Positions 37,058 to 47,452 are shown, numbered from the stretch's first letter. The stretch is DNA of 64,000 nt from Streptomyces antimycoticus (GCF_005405925.1 NZ_BJHV01000001.1:4960001-5024000); one strand, 5' to 3'. Program-made: numbers and translations. Notes: a model not told the origin generated them from the sequence alone.

Positions 37058-39130
37058 TTACGGCGCGGACCTGGGGATGACGGGCTCGATGTGGATGGGC
37101 GGGGGCAGTGGGGGCTGGTAGGTCGGGATCGTCTGCCGGTCCGGGAAAGTGGGCCGCTGGTAGGTCGGGTACGGAGCGGGATCCGTACCGGTGCCGCCGC
37201 CCGGCTGGTAGCGGTCGTTCCACCGGGTCACCGGGATCCGGGGGTAGCTCGGCTCGTCCTTGTTCGCCCACAGCGCGAACGTCCACCCCGTCATCACCAC
37301 CAGCACGGTGAGCGCCAGCGCCCCTACGGCGACGATGCGCCGGCGCGCGGGGCCGGTGACCTCGGGCGTGATGCTGATCCGCCGCGCCTTCTCCCCTGGC
37401 ATCGGCCCGTCCGCCGTACCCCTGGCCGGGCAGGGCAAGGGTGCGCGTTCGTCCACGCCCAGGGCGGCCAGGTGCAGCCCGAGCCGCTGGGTCTGGCCGG
37501 GCAGCCGCACGGCGGTGTCGGCCCAGGTGCGGATGGTTTCGGGGGCGATGCCGTCGGGCGGTACGAGGATGCTGGGGCCGGTCCAGTTCATGGCCCAGTA
37601 CGCGGTCCCCCGCGCGACCAGTTGCGCTCCGATCAGCACGGCCAAGGCGTCGGCCAGGAAGCCGAGCGGATCGTCGCGTTCGGTCTGCTCGGGGTGGGGC
37701 GTCCGCTCACCGTGCGACAGACGGGAGTTGAGGGCGCGGGCGAGGGGCATACGGCGACCGCCGTCCAGCAGCCGCAGCACCCGTTGGACCGTGAGCGCGT
37801 CCGGCTGGGCGGCTGGTCCCGCTTCCGGCTCCGGGAACCGCTCTGCTTCCGGCTCCCCGATCGGCACCGCTTCCGGCCCCGCCTTCTGGTGTCCCGCCCC
37901 CTCCGCCTCCTCGACCCCGCGCACCACCTCGGCCAACGGGGTGAGGATGCGCGTCGCGCGGTACTCGGCCAGTTCGGTGAGCCAGTCCCGCCACGGCACC
38001 CGCTTCCCCGCGTTCGGGCCGGACAGCATGACGCGGCCCAGCGCGACCGCGTACCGCGGCTGTAGGGAGAGGGGGTCCGGGGTGAGGGGATCCGGGGACG
38101 GGGCGTCCGGGAAAAGGGGCTCGGCGCCGGGCTCCGGGGCGGGCAGGCGCGCCAGCCGTTCCAAGCGGGTGGCCAGCGCCGGATGCGCGTCGTCGGGGTC
38201 GGCGGGCCGCTCGACGGCACGGGCACGTAACACGGCCAGCGGCTCCCGCACTTCGGGGGCCTCGACCATATGGGCGAAGGCGCGGAACGGATCGTCGGGG
38301 ATCCGGCCCGTCGCCCGGCGCATCGGGGCGAGGAAGTCCGCCAGGAACTCCTGCCACGCCGCCTCCAGCGCCGCCGTAGAGCGCAGCGCGTCGGCCATGG
38401 CGCCCGGGCCGGCCACCCGGGCGGCCTCGCGGTCGGCCTCCAGCTCCTGCCGCCGCCGGACCGGGCGGGTGAGCCAGCGGAAGACGCGGGTGTAGAGGCC
38501 GAGCAGCAGCAGGGGCCAGCCCGCGTACAGCCGCACCAGGTGGTTGGCGGCCGACGCCTCCTGGATCGCCTGCCGGGCGGCGTCCAGCCCCGCCGCACCC
38601 CGGTGGGCGACCGCGCCGAAGCGGCTGTGGCGGCGGGAGAAGTGGCCCAGCTCATGGGCGAGGACGGCGCGCAGTTCGGCGGGCGACAGACAGGCCAGCA
38701 GGGGCATTCCGAGGTAGAGGACGCGTCGGCCGGGGGCGAGCCCGAGGAGTGGTGCGTCCTCGGTGACGGCGGCGTTGACCTCGGCGGTCAGCCGGATCCG
38801 GGCGGGCGGGCGGGTGCCGACGGCGAGGGCCAGCTCCTCGACCGTGCGCCATAGCTCCGGTGCCCCGCGCCGGGTCACCGTCACCGCGTCCTCGCGCGAT
38901 ACGGCGGGGCGGGCGGTGCGGATCACCGCCCACACCATGCCGAAGACGATCGGGGCGAACGCCGCGCAGGCGGTGACGACGCTCATGGGCGGCGTCTGGA
39001 CCCCCGGCTCCGCCGCGGTCCATAAGGCCGCCGCGAGGAAGGCGCCCCAGAGCAGCACCATGGCCGCGACCAGCGCGTAGAAGACGGCGAGCAGGGCGAG
39101 GGCGAGAAGAGCGCGCGCGGCGGCGATCAT
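37058..39130 (-). CDS. M48-family membrane metalloprotease
   Basis: The 690-aa protein has two N-terminal membrane helices (about 5-35 and 48-70), and a zinc motif HELGH in ELRAVLAHELGHFSRRHS near residue 160. A further hydrophobic pair follows (LVRLYAGWPLLLLGLYTRVF) with the third zinc ligand region ELEADREAARVAG. A late transmembrane helix (about 620-640) precedes a Pro-rich external tail. HtpX/CAAX-like M48 enzymes degrade or process membrane proteins. It overlaps the sigma-factor stop by 4 nt, so the two are coupled. Confidence 0.9.
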   Translation of the reverse strand: MIAAARALLALALLAVFYALVAAMVLLWGAFLAAALWTAAEPGVQTPPMSVVTACAAFAPIVFGMVWAVIRTARPAVSREDAVTVTRRGAPELWRTVEELALAVGTRPPARIRLTAEVNAAVTEDAPLLGLAPGRRVLYLGMPLLACLSPAELRAVLAHELGHFSRRHSRFGAVAHRGAAGLDAARQAIQEASAANHLVRLYAGWPLLLLGLYTRVFRWLTRPVRRRQELEADREAARVAGPGAMADALRSTAALEAAWQEFLADFLAPMRRATGRIPDDPFRAFAHMVEAPEVREPLAVLRARAVERPADPDDAHPALATRLERLARLPAPEPGAEPLFPDAPSPDPLTPDPLSLQPRYAVALGRVMLSGPNAGKRVPWRDWLTELAEYRATRILTPLAEVVRGVEEAEGAGHQKAGPEAVPIGEPEAERFPEPEAGPAAQPDALTVQRVLRLLDGGRRMPLARALNSRLSHGERTPHPEQTERDDPLGFLADALAVLIGAQLVARGTAYWAMNWTGPSILVPPDGIAPETIRTWADTAVRLPGQTQRLGLHLAALGVDERAPLPCPARGTADGPMPGEKARRISITPEVTGPARRRIVAVGALALTVLVVMTGWTFALWANKDEPSYPRIPVTRWNDRYQPGGGTGTDPAPYPTYQRPTFPDRQTIPTYQPPLPPPIHIEPVIPRSAP

Positions 39131-39852
39131 CGGCGCTCCCGCATGCCGTCGGGACCGCCGTTACGGGCGGCGTCGGACCGGAAACCGTTACGGACGTCCG
39201 ACCGGAAACCGTTCCGTGCGTCCCCCCGGAAGCCGTCCGACAACCACTCCGCGGCCCCGTACAGCGCCGCCGTCAGCGGGTCCTCCGGTGTGCGGGTCAG
39301 CAGGCGCTCGGTCGGACGGCCGAGCTCCGGGGAGACGTCCAGCATCAGGCTCAGCCGGGCGCGGGCCTTGTTGAGGTTGCTGCCGACGCTGCCGACCGAG
39401 ATCCCCAGCTCGGCGGAGATCGCCCGATAGCTCATGCCCTCGAGCGAATGCATGACGACCACCTGACGCTGGCGCGGCGGCAGCGTGCCGAGGGCGCGCA
39501 GCGCGGCCAGTGCCTCGGCGGTCTCCTCCACGGTGGCGGTCGGGGCGGCCGGGACGGTCGTCTCGGCCATCTCGACCGGCTTCCAGCGGAACCACCAGCG
39601 CCGCCCGTCCTTCGACAGCTTGCGCCGCATGGTGGTGGTCACCCATGCCTCGGGCGAGGCGTACGCCCTGACCTCGGGCCAGCGGCGCATCGCCTCGATG
39701 TACGCCTCCTGCACGGCGTCCTCGGCGTTCTGCCGGTTGCCGCTGACCATCACCGCGCGGGCGGCCAGCCAAGGGTAGGTGCGGGCGTAGAAGGCGTCGA
39801 ACTCCTCCTCGAACTCGCCGCCGCACGCGGTCTCCTCGACGGTGTCACTCAC
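39127..39852 (-). CDS. ECF sigma factor (SigE-like, actinobacterial group)
   Basis: The 241-aa protein has sigma region 2 (FDAFYARTYPWLAARAVMVS with NAEDAVQEAYIEAMRRW) and region 4 (LPPRQRQVVVMHSLEGMSYR then AELGISVGSVGSNLNKARAR). It directs RNA polymerase to a specific regulon. No separate anti-sigma gene is seen; the flanking membrane proteins are candidates. The C-terminus carries a NGFRSD repeat. GTG 39852 overlaps the upstream small gene by 8 nt, and the stop overlaps the protease start. Confidence 0.93.
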   Translation of the reverse strand: MSDTVEETACGGEFEEEFDAFYARTYPWLAARAVMVSGNRQNAEDAVQEAYIEAMRRWPEVRAYASPEAWVTTTMRRKLSKDGRRWWFRWKPVEMAETTVPAAPTATVEETAEALAALRALGTLPPRQRQVVVMHSLEGMSYRAISAELGISVGSVGSNLNKARARLSLMLDVSPELGRPTERLLTRTPEDPLTAALYGAAEWLSDGFRGDARNGFRSDVRNGFRSDAARNGGPDGMRERR

Positions 39853-40090
39853 CCCGACCGCCCCCGTCCCGCTCCTCCGCCCGCCGCCTTATGGTCAGCG
39901 CCGCGCCGTCGGGGCGGTGGTCGGTGAGCACCGTGCCCGGTGCCGTTCTGCTCACCAACTCGGCCAGCGTGCGCGCCCGGAGCCGTTCGCCCGAGCGCGC
40001 CGCCAGCCAGCGGATGACGTCCCCCATCAGCCGTAGCACCCCCACCGTCACGACCGTTGCCACCGTGAGCCACGGATTGTCCATGAGCAC
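39845..40090 (-). CDS. Small membrane protein upstream of the sigma factor (81 aa)
   Basis: Residues about 5-25 (NPWLTVATVVTVGVLRLMGD) form a single membrane helix; the rest is basic and soluble (RSGERLRARTLAELVSRTAP). GTG 40090 has GAGGAG 8 nt upstream, a strong site. No family is recognised. Its 8-nt overlap with the sigma gene suggests a role in controlling it, perhaps as an unusual anti-sigma partner; this is inference. Confidence 0.75.
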   Translation of the reverse strand: MLMDNPWLTVATVVTVGVLRLMGDVIRWLAARSGERLRARTLAELVSRTAPGTVLTDHRPDGAALTIRRRAEERDGGGRGE

Positions 40091-40199
40091 CGTTGTGTCT
40101 CCTCTTCATGGTTCCCGGCCGCCGGAGCCGGTTCACCATGTAGAGGCGTCATGGACCGTATTTCTTCACCGCGTTTCTCACCGTGTTTTCGGGGAGATG

Positions 40200-41939
40200 T
40201 CAGCCGATCGCGCGCTGCGCCTCGTACAGATTGCGGGGGTGGACGGCCTCAGGGTGGCCATAGGACTCGATACGGGAGTGCAGCGGACCGGTGAAGTCCG
40301 GGACGTCGATCTGGCCGAACTGCCGGACCTCGCTGATCCCGACCGTCGCGCTGTACGGCGCGATGTCGTCGATCTTGACGCAGCCGGCCCGCTGATTGCT
40401 GACCGTGACGTTCCAGTGGGTGAACCGCGCACCGTAGAGCGGGCCCGCGCTCGCGTCGCCGCCGTGGGCCCCCGTGTTGTCCACGGTGATCTCCGTACGG
40501 ACGTTGGCGAAGGGCATCCCGCGGTGGGTGTCGAAGGTGCCCATCTCCATCCGGCCGCGCGACCAGACGTTGTAGCTGGACAGCCCCTCCACGTTGATGC
40601 CGTGCAGCGACGTCCCCGCCGGGGCCGGGACGGTGCGCTGAGCCAGCACGAAGTCCTCCACGAGGTTGTCGTGCGAGCCCTCGCGGCAGCAGTAAGGATG
40701 ATGGCTGCCGCGCCCCGTCACCCGGGTGCGGCGCAGGGTGCACGCCTTGGCGGCGACGAGCAGGAAGCCGTTGTCGACGTTGTTGACGGTCACGTCGTCC
40801 ACCCAGCAGTCCCACGCGCACTGCAGCGCGACGCCGTTGTACCCCTTGTCCAGCAGATGCTGCGACTGCGGGGTCTCGACGACGTCGAGGGTGATGCCCT
40901 CGACCCCGGAGCCGGTGACCGGGCGTACGAGCGTGGTGAACCGGGGCTTCCAGGCGGGCCGGGCATCCAGCGGGAGCGGACGGTCCAGGGTCACCCGGCG
41001 GCGCCGCCGGTCGACGGAGACGACGCGGCACGGCCATTCGTAAGGGACGTACGAGGTGAGCTTGGTCTTGTCGGCCCAGACGTAGTCGGCGGCGCCCTCG
41101 ACGTCACCGGCCATATGGCGCAGGAGGGAGTGGGTGTCGTCGTCGGCGAGCTGGAACAGCACGCGGTCGCCGCGGCGGAGGGCGGACGGGTCCTCGACGG
41201 TCACCGTCCAGTCCCCGCGGCGGGCGGGGGCGGCGAGATCGGTGAGGGTGTGCCCCTCGTCGCGCTTGTTGCCCGTCCAGCCCTCGAACGGCCACGCCTG
41301 GGCCCGGATCGCGTCGGTCAGGGAGCGCCAGCGGGCGTCCGGGCAGATCCAGATGAGCCCGCCGGCCCAGGACCAGGACGACTTGTTCCCGCCGTAGCGG
41401 CTGCCGTACGGGCCGATCAGCTCGGTGAGGCTGCGGGTCGCGTGGAGGGTGGTGCGGCCGCTGCCCGCGCCGCGCAGCACGACGTTGTCGTAGCCGAGGC
41501 GGATGACGTCGTCCACGCGGTACGTCCCGGGCGGCACCAGGACCGTGCCGCCGCCGCGCCGCCCGGCCGCGGCGATGGCGCGGTTGATCGCGGGGGCGGC
41601 GTCCGTGGAGCCGTCGGGCCGGGCGCCGTAGTCGCGGACGTCGGCGACGACGGGCAGTCGGGGGAAGTGGGTACGCCCACCGAGGAATCCGGCGCGCCCG
41701 ACGTAGGGAATCTGCGGATGGGTGTAAGGCCGGGCGCGGAACTCACGCCAGAGGGGGGACGTCTGCGCCCCGCCGGAGGTGCCCGCCCCGCCCGGGGCGC
41801 CCGGTCCGGCGGCGGTACGCGATGCGGCCGCCGCGTCCGTGGCGGTCAGGAACGGGGCGCCCGTCCCCAGGAACGTGGCGCCCGCCGCCACGCCCATCGC
41901 GCCGCCGAGCAGTCGCCTTCTGTTGATCTCCGTGCCCAT
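40200..41939 (-). CDS. Tat-exported right-handed beta-helix protein (pectate lyase/GH28-like)
   Basis: The 579-aa precursor starts with a twin-arginine signal (NRRRLLGGAMGVAAGATFLG). The mature part opens with the GH28/pectate-lyase-superfamily entry motif VADVRDYGARPDGSTDAAPA and VLVPPGTYRVDDVIRL. Beta-helix coils follow to the end (NVVLRGAGSGRTTL, WVDDVTVNNVDNGFLL). It probably binds or cleaves an extracellular polysaccharide; catalytic Asp pairs are not certain. A transcript of its own is likely. Confidence 0.88.
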   Translation of the reverse strand: MGTEINRRRLLGGAMGVAAGATFLGTGAPFLTATDAAAASRTAAGPGAPGGAGTSGGAQTSPLWREFRARPYTHPQIPYVGRAGFLGGRTHFPRLPVVADVRDYGARPDGSTDAAPAINRAIAAAGRRGGGTVLVPPGTYRVDDVIRLGYDNVVLRGAGSGRTTLHATRSLTELIGPYGSRYGGNKSSWSWAGGLIWICPDARWRSLTDAIRAQAWPFEGWTGNKRDEGHTLTDLAAPARRGDWTVTVEDPSALRRGDRVLFQLADDDTHSLLRHMAGDVEGAADYVWADKTKLTSYVPYEWPCRVVSVDRRRRRVTLDRPLPLDARPAWKPRFTTLVRPVTGSGVEGITLDVVETPQSQHLLDKGYNGVALQCAWDCWVDDVTVNNVDNGFLLVAAKACTLRRTRVTGRGSHHPYCCREGSHDNLVEDFVLAQRTVPAPAGTSLHGINVEGLSSYNVWSRGRMEMGTFDTHRGMPFANVRTEITVDNTGAHGGDASAGPLYGARFTHWNVTVSNQRAGCVKIDDIAPYSATVGISEVRQFGQIDVPDFTGPLHSRIESYGHPEAVHPRNLYEAQRAIG

Positions 41940-42114
41940 GAACCAGCCCCGCCTTCCATGGATGTGAACGCAGTTCAGGTGAGAGACGGCGTGAGAATGC
42001 CATGGGGCAGGGGTGTGCGGAAGGGGTCGCGTCAGGATGGACGTACCTCAGGCATGGCAAGGAGGCGCGTCAGGGCCGTACATCAAGCGCGCGCGGAACG
42101 CGCCTCGCCGACGT

Positions 42115-42636
42115 TTACTTCGCCGCGTCCCGGGTCAGATTGCTGAACGCCTCAAGGTTGCGCGTCGATTCGCCGCGCGCCGTCCGCCAGGCGTACTCCT
42201 TACGGATGGCGGTCGCGAACCCCATCTCCAGCAGGGTGTTGAAGCTGCCGTCCGCGTTCTCCAGCACCGTGCCGAGCAGCCGGTCCACTTCCTCCGGGAT
42301 GACCGCGGCGAGCGGCAACTTGCCCACCAGATAGATGTCGCCGAGCTGGTCGATCGCGTAACTCACCCCGTAGAGCCGGGTGTTGCGCTCCAGCAGCCAG
42401 CGGTGGACGGCCTCGTGGTTCTCGTCGGGATGGCGGACGACGAAGGCGTTGACCGAGAGGGAGTGCCGGCCGACCCGCAGCGAGCAGGTGGTCGACAGCT
42501 TGCGGGTGCCCGGGAGCGTGACGACGTACGTGCCGTCCTGCGGGCTCTCCCACTCCAGTTCGGCGTCGTTCAGCGTCCGCTCGATGACGGCCCGGGGGTC
42601 GGTCTTGGGCGCGATGTCAGCCTTGGGGTCAGCCAT
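42115..42636 (-). CDS. YbjN-domain protein
   Basis: The 173-aa protein belongs to the YbjN/type III chaperone-like fold: [38 protein letters not shown] and [10 protein letters not shown] mark its beta-alpha pattern. Function is unknown; in actinobacteria it regularly follows mshA. Start 42636 (MADPKADI) overlaps the mshA end by 8 nt, so translation is coupled. Confidence 0.9.
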   Translation of the reverse strand: MADPKADIAPKTDPRAVIERTLNDAELEWESPQDGTYVVTLPGTRKLSTTCSLRVGRHSLSVNAFVVRHPDENHEAVHRWLLERNTRLYGVSYAIDQLGDIYLVGKLPLAAVIPEEVDRLLGTVLENADGSFNTLLEMGFATAIRKEYAWRTARGESTRNLEAFSNLTRDAAK

Positions 42637-43990
42637 GGGCCGATCGTAGGCGACGCCGCTCACGCATCGCCTCCGCGTAGACGTCCGCCGTCGCCGCGGC
42701 GGCCGTGTCCCACCCGAAGGACTCCGCGTGCCGGGCCGCCGCCGCGCCCATCCGTTCCGCCCTCCCCGGTTCGCTCGCGAAGGGGCGCAGGGCGCGGGCG
42801 TAGTCGGCGGGGTCGTGGCCCTGGATCAGCGTGCCGCTGACCCCGTCCCGTACGGCCACCGGCAGACCGCCCACCGAGGCCGCCACGACCGGGGTGCCGC
42901 ATGCCTGGGCCTCGATGGCCACCAGCCCGAAGGATTCGCTGTACGACGGCATGACCAGCACGGACGCCGCCCGGTACCAGTCCGCGAGCTCGTCCTGCGC
43001 ACAGGGCGGCCGGAACCGGACCACATCGCAGATCCCCAGCCGCGCCGCCAGCTTGTGCAGCCCCTCGGGCTTGGCCAGGCCGCTGCCGCTGGGGCCGCCC
43101 ACCACGGGCACGACCATGCGCTCGCGCAGCGAGGGGTCCTCCTCCAGGAGGTGGGCGACCGCGTGCAGCAGGATGTCGGGGGCCTTGAGCGGCTGTATGC
43201 GCCCGGCGAAGAGGGGTATGAGCGCGTCGGCCGGGAGGCCCAGCCGGGCCCGGGCGGCGGCCCGGCCGTCGGCGGGGCGGAAGCGGTCGAGGTTCACCCC
43301 GGGGTGAACGACCGCGACCAGCTCGCGCGCCGCCTCGTAGTGGTGCACCAGCTCGTCGGCCTCCCCGCCGGTGTTGGCGATCAGCCGGTCGGCGGCGCGG
43401 ACGATCTGCTGCTCGCCGATCACGCGGGCCGCGGGCTCGGGGGTGTCGCCCGCCGCCAGCGCGGCGTTCTTGACCTTGGCCATGGTGTGCATGGCGTGTA
43501 CCAGCGGCACTCCCCAGCGCTCGGCGGCCAGCCAGCCGACATGGCCGGAGAGCCAGTAGTGGGAGTGGACGAGATCGTAATGGCCCGGCCGGTGCCCGGC
43601 CCACGCCCGCATGACCCCGTGGGTGAACGCACACAGCTGCGCCGGCAGCTCCTCCTTGGCCAGCCCCTCGTAGGGCCCCGCGTCCACGTGCCGGACGAGC
43701 ACACCGGGGGCGAGTTCGACGGATGGGGGCAGCGCGGCGGTGGTGGCCCGGGTGAAGATCTCCACCTCGATGTCGATCGCGGCCAGCCGCTTGGCCAGCT
43801 CGACGATGTAGACGTTCATCCCCCCGGCGTCGCCGGTGCCGGGCTGATGCAGCGGCGAGGTGTGCACACTGAGCATCGCGATCCGCCGCGGCCGCCGTGG
43901 AATGCGGCGAGGCCGCTGGTGGGGCGGTGCGCCGAACGGTATATGGGACCGGCCTCGCAGACCGCCGAGCCGGGACGCGTGCTGGCTCAC
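42629..43990 (-). CDS. mshA: D-inositol-3-phosphate glycosyltransferase MshA
   Basis: MshA adds N-acetylglucosamine to inositol-3-phosphate, the first step of mycothiol synthesis. This GT-B family 4 enzyme of 453 aa shows [20 protein letters not shown] near residue 50, [14 protein letters not shown], the donor-site [19 protein letters not shown] and the EX7E motif [23 protein letters not shown] 43990 is preceded by AAGGAGG at 10 nt. mshD, the last mycothiol gene, is also in this window. Confidence 0.96.
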   Translation of the reverse strand: MSQHASRLGGLRGRSHIPFGAPPHQRPRRIPRRPRRIAMLSVHTSPLHQPGTGDAGGMNVYIVELAKRLAAIDIEVEIFTRATTAALPPSVELAPGVLVRHVDAGPYEGLAKEELPAQLCAFTHGVMRAWAGHRPGHYDLVHSHYWLSGHVGWLAAERWGVPLVHAMHTMAKVKNAALAAGDTPEPAARVIGEQQIVRAADRLIANTGGEADELVHHYEAARELVAVVHPGVNLDRFRPADGRAAARARLGLPADALIPLFAGRIQPLKAPDILLHAVAHLLEEDPSLRERMVVPVVGGPSGSGLAKPEGLHKLAARLGICDVVRFRPPCAQDELADWYRAASVLVMPSYSESFGLVAIEAQACGTPVVAASVGGLPVAVRDGVSGTLIQGHDPADYARALRPFASEPGRAERMGAAAARHAESFGWDTAAAATADVYAEAMRERRRLRSAHG

Positions 43991-44132
43991 CGAGCGTTAC
44001 CTCCTTGACGGGGCGGGCTCCCTCCTCGGTCGTTAACACCGGAACTTATGGTTCCCATTTCCGCTTTGCCAAAGCGTGACGTTCTGATACCCGTCGGCCA
44101 CGCCCCGTCCGCCCCCGCATAGGCTCTGCGCC

Positions 44133-44945
44133 ATGCCCGCCCGCGTTCCCCCGCCGTCCCGTCCGATCGGTTCGGCGACCCGTGGGACGACCAACCCCAA
44201 TCGGCTGCGCCGGATGGACCGGTGGATCGCGGCGGCCCACGGGGCCGCGCTGCGGCGGGCCGGGGAGGCGCCGGTGGCGGTGGATCTGGGGTACGGGGCG
44301 GCCCCGTGGACCGCCGTCGAGCTGCTGGACCGGCTACGGACCGTACGGGCCGGGGCCCGCGTCGTGGGGGTCGAGATCGACCCCGGGCGGGTGGCCGCCG
44401 CGCGACCGTACGAGCGCGAGGGGCTCACCTTCGCCCACGGCGGCTTCGAGGTGCCGCTGCCCGGCGGGGCCCGTCCGGCGCTCATCCGGGCGGCCAATGT
44501 GCTGCGGCAGTACGAGGAGGGCGAGGTCGCCGCCGTATGGCGGCGGCTGTGCGCCCGGCTGGCGCCCGGCGGGCTGCTGGTGGAGGGCACCTGCGATGAG
44601 ATCGGGCGGCGGCATGTGTGGGTCGCGCTCGACGCGGCGGGCCCGCGCACCGTGACCTTCGCGGCCCGCCTCGGCTCCCTGGAACGCCCCTCCGACCTGG
44701 CTGAACGACTCCCCAAGGCGCTGATCCACCGCAATGTGCCGGGCGAGGCGGTGCACACCTTCCTGCGCGACTTCGACCGCGCCTGGGCGGCCGCCGCCCC
44801 GTACGCGCCGCTCAGCGCGCGCCAGCGCTGGATACGCAGCGCCCAGACGCTGCGCGCACAGGGCTGGCCGCTCGCCGACGGCCCACGGCGCTGGCGCCAG
44901 GGCGAGGTCACGGTGCGGTGGGAGGCACTGGCGCCCCGGGGCTGA
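44133..44945 (+). CDS. Class I SAM-dependent methyltransferase
   Basis: The 270-aa protein shows motif I as VAVDLGYGAAPWTAVELLDRL near residue 50, the acidic VVGVEIDPGRV, and a post-motif LIRAANVLRQY, all methyltransferase features. A basic N-terminus (RPIGSATRGTTNPNRLRRMD) may bind nucleic acid or lipid. The substrate is unknown. It diverges from mshA across a 140-bp gap. Confidence 0.85.
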   Translation: MPARVPPPSRPIGSATRGTTNPNRLRRMDRWIAAAHGAALRRAGEAPVAVDLGYGAAPWTAVELLDRLRTVRAGARVVGVEIDPGRVAAARPYEREGLTFAHGGFEVPLPGGARPALIRAANVLRQYEEGEVAAVWRRLCARLAPGGLLVEGTCDEIGRRHVWVALDAAGPRTVTFAARLGSLERPSDLAERLPKALIHRNVPGEAVHTFLRDFDRAWAAAAPYAPLSARQRWIRSAQTLRAQGWPLADGPRRWRQGEVTVRWEALAPRG

Positions 44946-44981
44946 CGGCTCCGGTCGAGGCTGTGCCTGTGCGGACAGGGC

Positions 44982-46472
44982 CTAGGCGTCCGCCGTACCA
45001 CCCTGGGCCTTCGCCACGCCCGGCGTGCCCGGGGTGCCCCCTTCCGCGTCGGGGTCGGCGCCCGCCGCGTACTCCTCGCTGATCTCCTTCGGCCCGAACG
45101 GCCACACCTTCTCCACCCGCGCCCACAGCACGAACGCCACACACCCCGCCGCGACCCAGGCCAGCGACCATTCGATGGGGTGCCGTCCGGGGGAGTTCTT
45201 GTCCGCGTAGCCGTAGATCACCACCCAGCCCACCAGCGCCACCACGCTCGGCAGCGGATAGAGCCACATCCGGTACGGCCGCCGCAGCCCCGGCTGGCGG
45301 CGGCGCAGCACCGTGACGGCGACGATCTGCGCCAGAGCCTGCACGATCACCATGACCGTGGTCAGCAGCTGGATCAGCGTGGCCAGATCGGTGTGGCGGC
45401 CGATCAGGAAGCCGATCGCGGTGACGACACCCATCGTGGCCAGGCCCAGCATGGGGAAGCGATGGCGCGGATGGAGCGTGCCGTACGGACGGAAGAAGAC
45501 CCGTTCGCGGGCGGCGTCGTACGGCACCCGGGAGCCACCCAGCAGCCCGGCGAAGACGGACGCGAAGGCCGTGATGAGGATGAGCACGGTGACGACGTCG
45601 GCCGCGCCTTTCCCCCAGGTCTCCTCCAGCACCGCCGAGGCGACGGACTGGGAGGCCACCGAGCCGGGCTCGGTCATCTCATGCCAGTCGACGACGCCGA
45701 GGGTGCCGATCTGCAGCAGCAGATAGATCCCCATGATCCCGGCGATCGAGGTGACGATCGCCCGCGGCAGGGTGCGGCCGGGGTCCTTGATCTCGGCGCC
45801 CATGTACGCGGCGGTGTTGTAGCCGAGGTAGTCGTAGATCCCGATGGTCAGGCCCGCGGCGAACCCGGTCCAGAAGTGACCGCTGCTCAGTTCGAAGGCA
45901 TGGTCCGGATAGGTGAACGCCTGCCCCGCGTCGAAGTGGCTGAAGGCGGCGACGATGACCAGGACCACGGAGGCGATCATCACGCACCACATGACGGCCG
46001 TGATCCGGGCGATGTGCTCGACCCCCCGCCACAGCAGCCCGATGACCAGGACGATGACGCCGAGTCCGACCAGATCGCCCTGGGTCTGCGTCATATCGGG
46101 CCACAGATAGCCCAGATACTGCACCAGACCGACCACACCCGTGGACATGATCAGCGGGATGAACAGCATCGCCGTCCAGACGAACAGGAACGGCATCAGC
46201 TTGCCGCTGCGGTACTGGAACGCCTGGCGCAGATACACATAGCTGCCCCCGGCCCCCGGCAGCGAGGCCCCCAACTCGGCCCAGATCAGCCCGTCGGCGA
46301 GCGCGAGCACCGCGCCCGCGACAAAGCCGATGACGGCCTGCGGTCCGCCGAAGGCGGCGACCATGAGGGGGATGGTGACGAACGGGCCGATGCCGCACAT
46401 CTGGCTCATGTTGATGGCTGTCGCCTGGAACAGGCCGATACGGCGGACGAATCCGCCCTCGGTGCCGGACAT
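44982..46472 (-). CDS. APC-superfamily amino-acid permease
   Basis: The 496-aa protein has about 12 membrane helices; the first half begins FQATAINMSQMCGIGPFVTIPLM, with the unwound-helix G-I-G substrate motif of APC carriers. An internal GAEIKDPGRTLPRAI loop and a charged C-terminal tail follow. The likely role is uptake or exchange of an amino acid or polyamine. ATG 46472 has GGAGG 5 nt upstream and is preferred over ATG 46484. Confidence 0.92.
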   Translation of the reverse strand: MSGTEGGFVRRIGLFQATAINMSQMCGIGPFVTIPLMVAAFGGPQAVIGFVAGAVLALADGLIWAELGASLPGAGGSYVYLRQAFQYRSGKLMPFLFVWTAMLFIPLIMSTGVVGLVQYLGYLWPDMTQTQGDLVGLGVIVLVIGLLWRGVEHIARITAVMWCVMIASVVLVIVAAFSHFDAGQAFTYPDHAFELSSGHFWTGFAAGLTIGIYDYLGYNTAAYMGAEIKDPGRTLPRAIVTSIAGIMGIYLLLQIGTLGVVDWHEMTEPGSVASQSVASAVLEETWGKGAADVVTVLILITAFASVFAGLLGGSRVPYDAARERVFFRPYGTLHPRHRFPMLGLATMGVVTAIGFLIGRHTDLATLIQLLTTVMVIVQALAQIVAVTVLRRRQPGLRRPYRMWLYPLPSVVALVGWVVIYGYADKNSPGRHPIEWSLAWVAAGCVAFVLWARVEKVWPFGPKEISEEYAAGADPDAEGGTPGTPGVAKAQGGTADA

Positions 46473-46603
46473 CCGGACCTCCATTGCCCTAGCGCGCCAC
46501 CGTGAGAGGAGTTGAAAGTAAGGAAACTTTCCAGTCGCGTCAAGGAGGTTGGACGAAACAGGGTCGGGGCGCAGCGCGGGGTGCGGGGCGGCGGCTCGGG
46601 CCG

Positions 46604-47452
46604 TCAGGCCACCGCCGCCGCGCCCGCCAGCACCCTCAGCGCCTCCGCCGTCGCCGACCCCTCGTCGGCCGTGTACGTGCACAGCATCTGCCCCGGGTCG
46701 GCGGGCAGGACGAACGCCTCGAACCGCAGCACCAGCTCCCCCATCTCCGGATGGCGGAACCGCTTGACGCCCCGCGTCCGCTCCTGCACCTCCTGGGCCT
46801 CCCACCGCCGCCGGAACTCCTCGCTCCGCTCCAGCAGCTCATGGGTCACCCGGCACACCCGTGAGTTGCCGGGGTGGCGCCCGACCTCCGCGCGCAGCCC
46901 GGCCACCGTGTCGTCGGCGACCTCGGCCCAGTTCGGATGGATCTCCTTGAGCCGGGGATCGAGGAAGACCAGCAGCGGGCCGTTGCGCCGCTCCTCGGGG
47001 ATCGCGGGGTAGTCGATGCAGAGCCGGGTGCCGAGCCGGTTCCAGGCCAGGATGTCCATCGCCGGACCGTAGACATAGGCCGGGACATTGCCGTCCATCG
47101 CGTTCAGCAGCTGCTGGATCTCCGGCCGTACGCGCGGCCGAGGGTCGGGGCCGGCCGCTCCGCCGCGCTGCCGCGGCAGGGTGATGTTGCGCAGATACGT
47201 GTGCTCGGACGGGGTCAGCCGCAGCGCCCGAGCCAGTCCGTCGACCACCGAGTCCGAGATGGCCGGGGCCCGGCCCTGCTCGATACGGGTGTAGTAGTCG
47301 ACGCTGATCCCGGCCAGCTGGGCTACCTCCTCACGGCGCAGCCCCCGCACCCGGCGCCGCACGACCCCCTCCGGCAGCCCGAGCTCGGCCGGGTCGAGCG
47401 CGGCGCGGCGCGCCTTGAGAAACGACTTGATCTCCGGTTCGCCATGGCCCAT
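46604..47452 (-). CDS. XRE-type regulator with MmyB-like ligand-binding domain
   Basis: The 282-aa protein starts with an HTH (GLRREEVAQLAGISVDYYTR, IEQGRAP) and continues with the MmyB-type C-terminal domain (VPAYVYGPAMDILAWNRLG), ending near LRFEAFVLPADPGQML. Such regulators usually control a neighbouring dehydrogenase or oxidoreductase, here the divergent aldo/keto reductase. ATG 47452 is the typical start (MGHGEPEIK). Confidence 0.93.
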   Translation of the reverse strand: MGHGEPEIKSFLKARRAALDPAELGLPEGVVRRRVRGLRREEVAQLAGISVDYYTRIEQGRAPAISDSVVDGLARALRLTPSEHTYLRNITLPRQRGGAAGPDPRPRVRPEIQQLLNAMDGNVPAYVYGPAMDILAWNRLGTRLCIDYPAIPEERRNGPLLVFLDPRLKEIHPNWAEVADDTVAGLRAEVGRHPGNSRVCRVTHELLERSEEFRRRWEAQEVQERTRGVKRFRHPEMGELVLRFEAFVLPADPGQMLCTYTADEGSATAEALRVLAGAAAVA

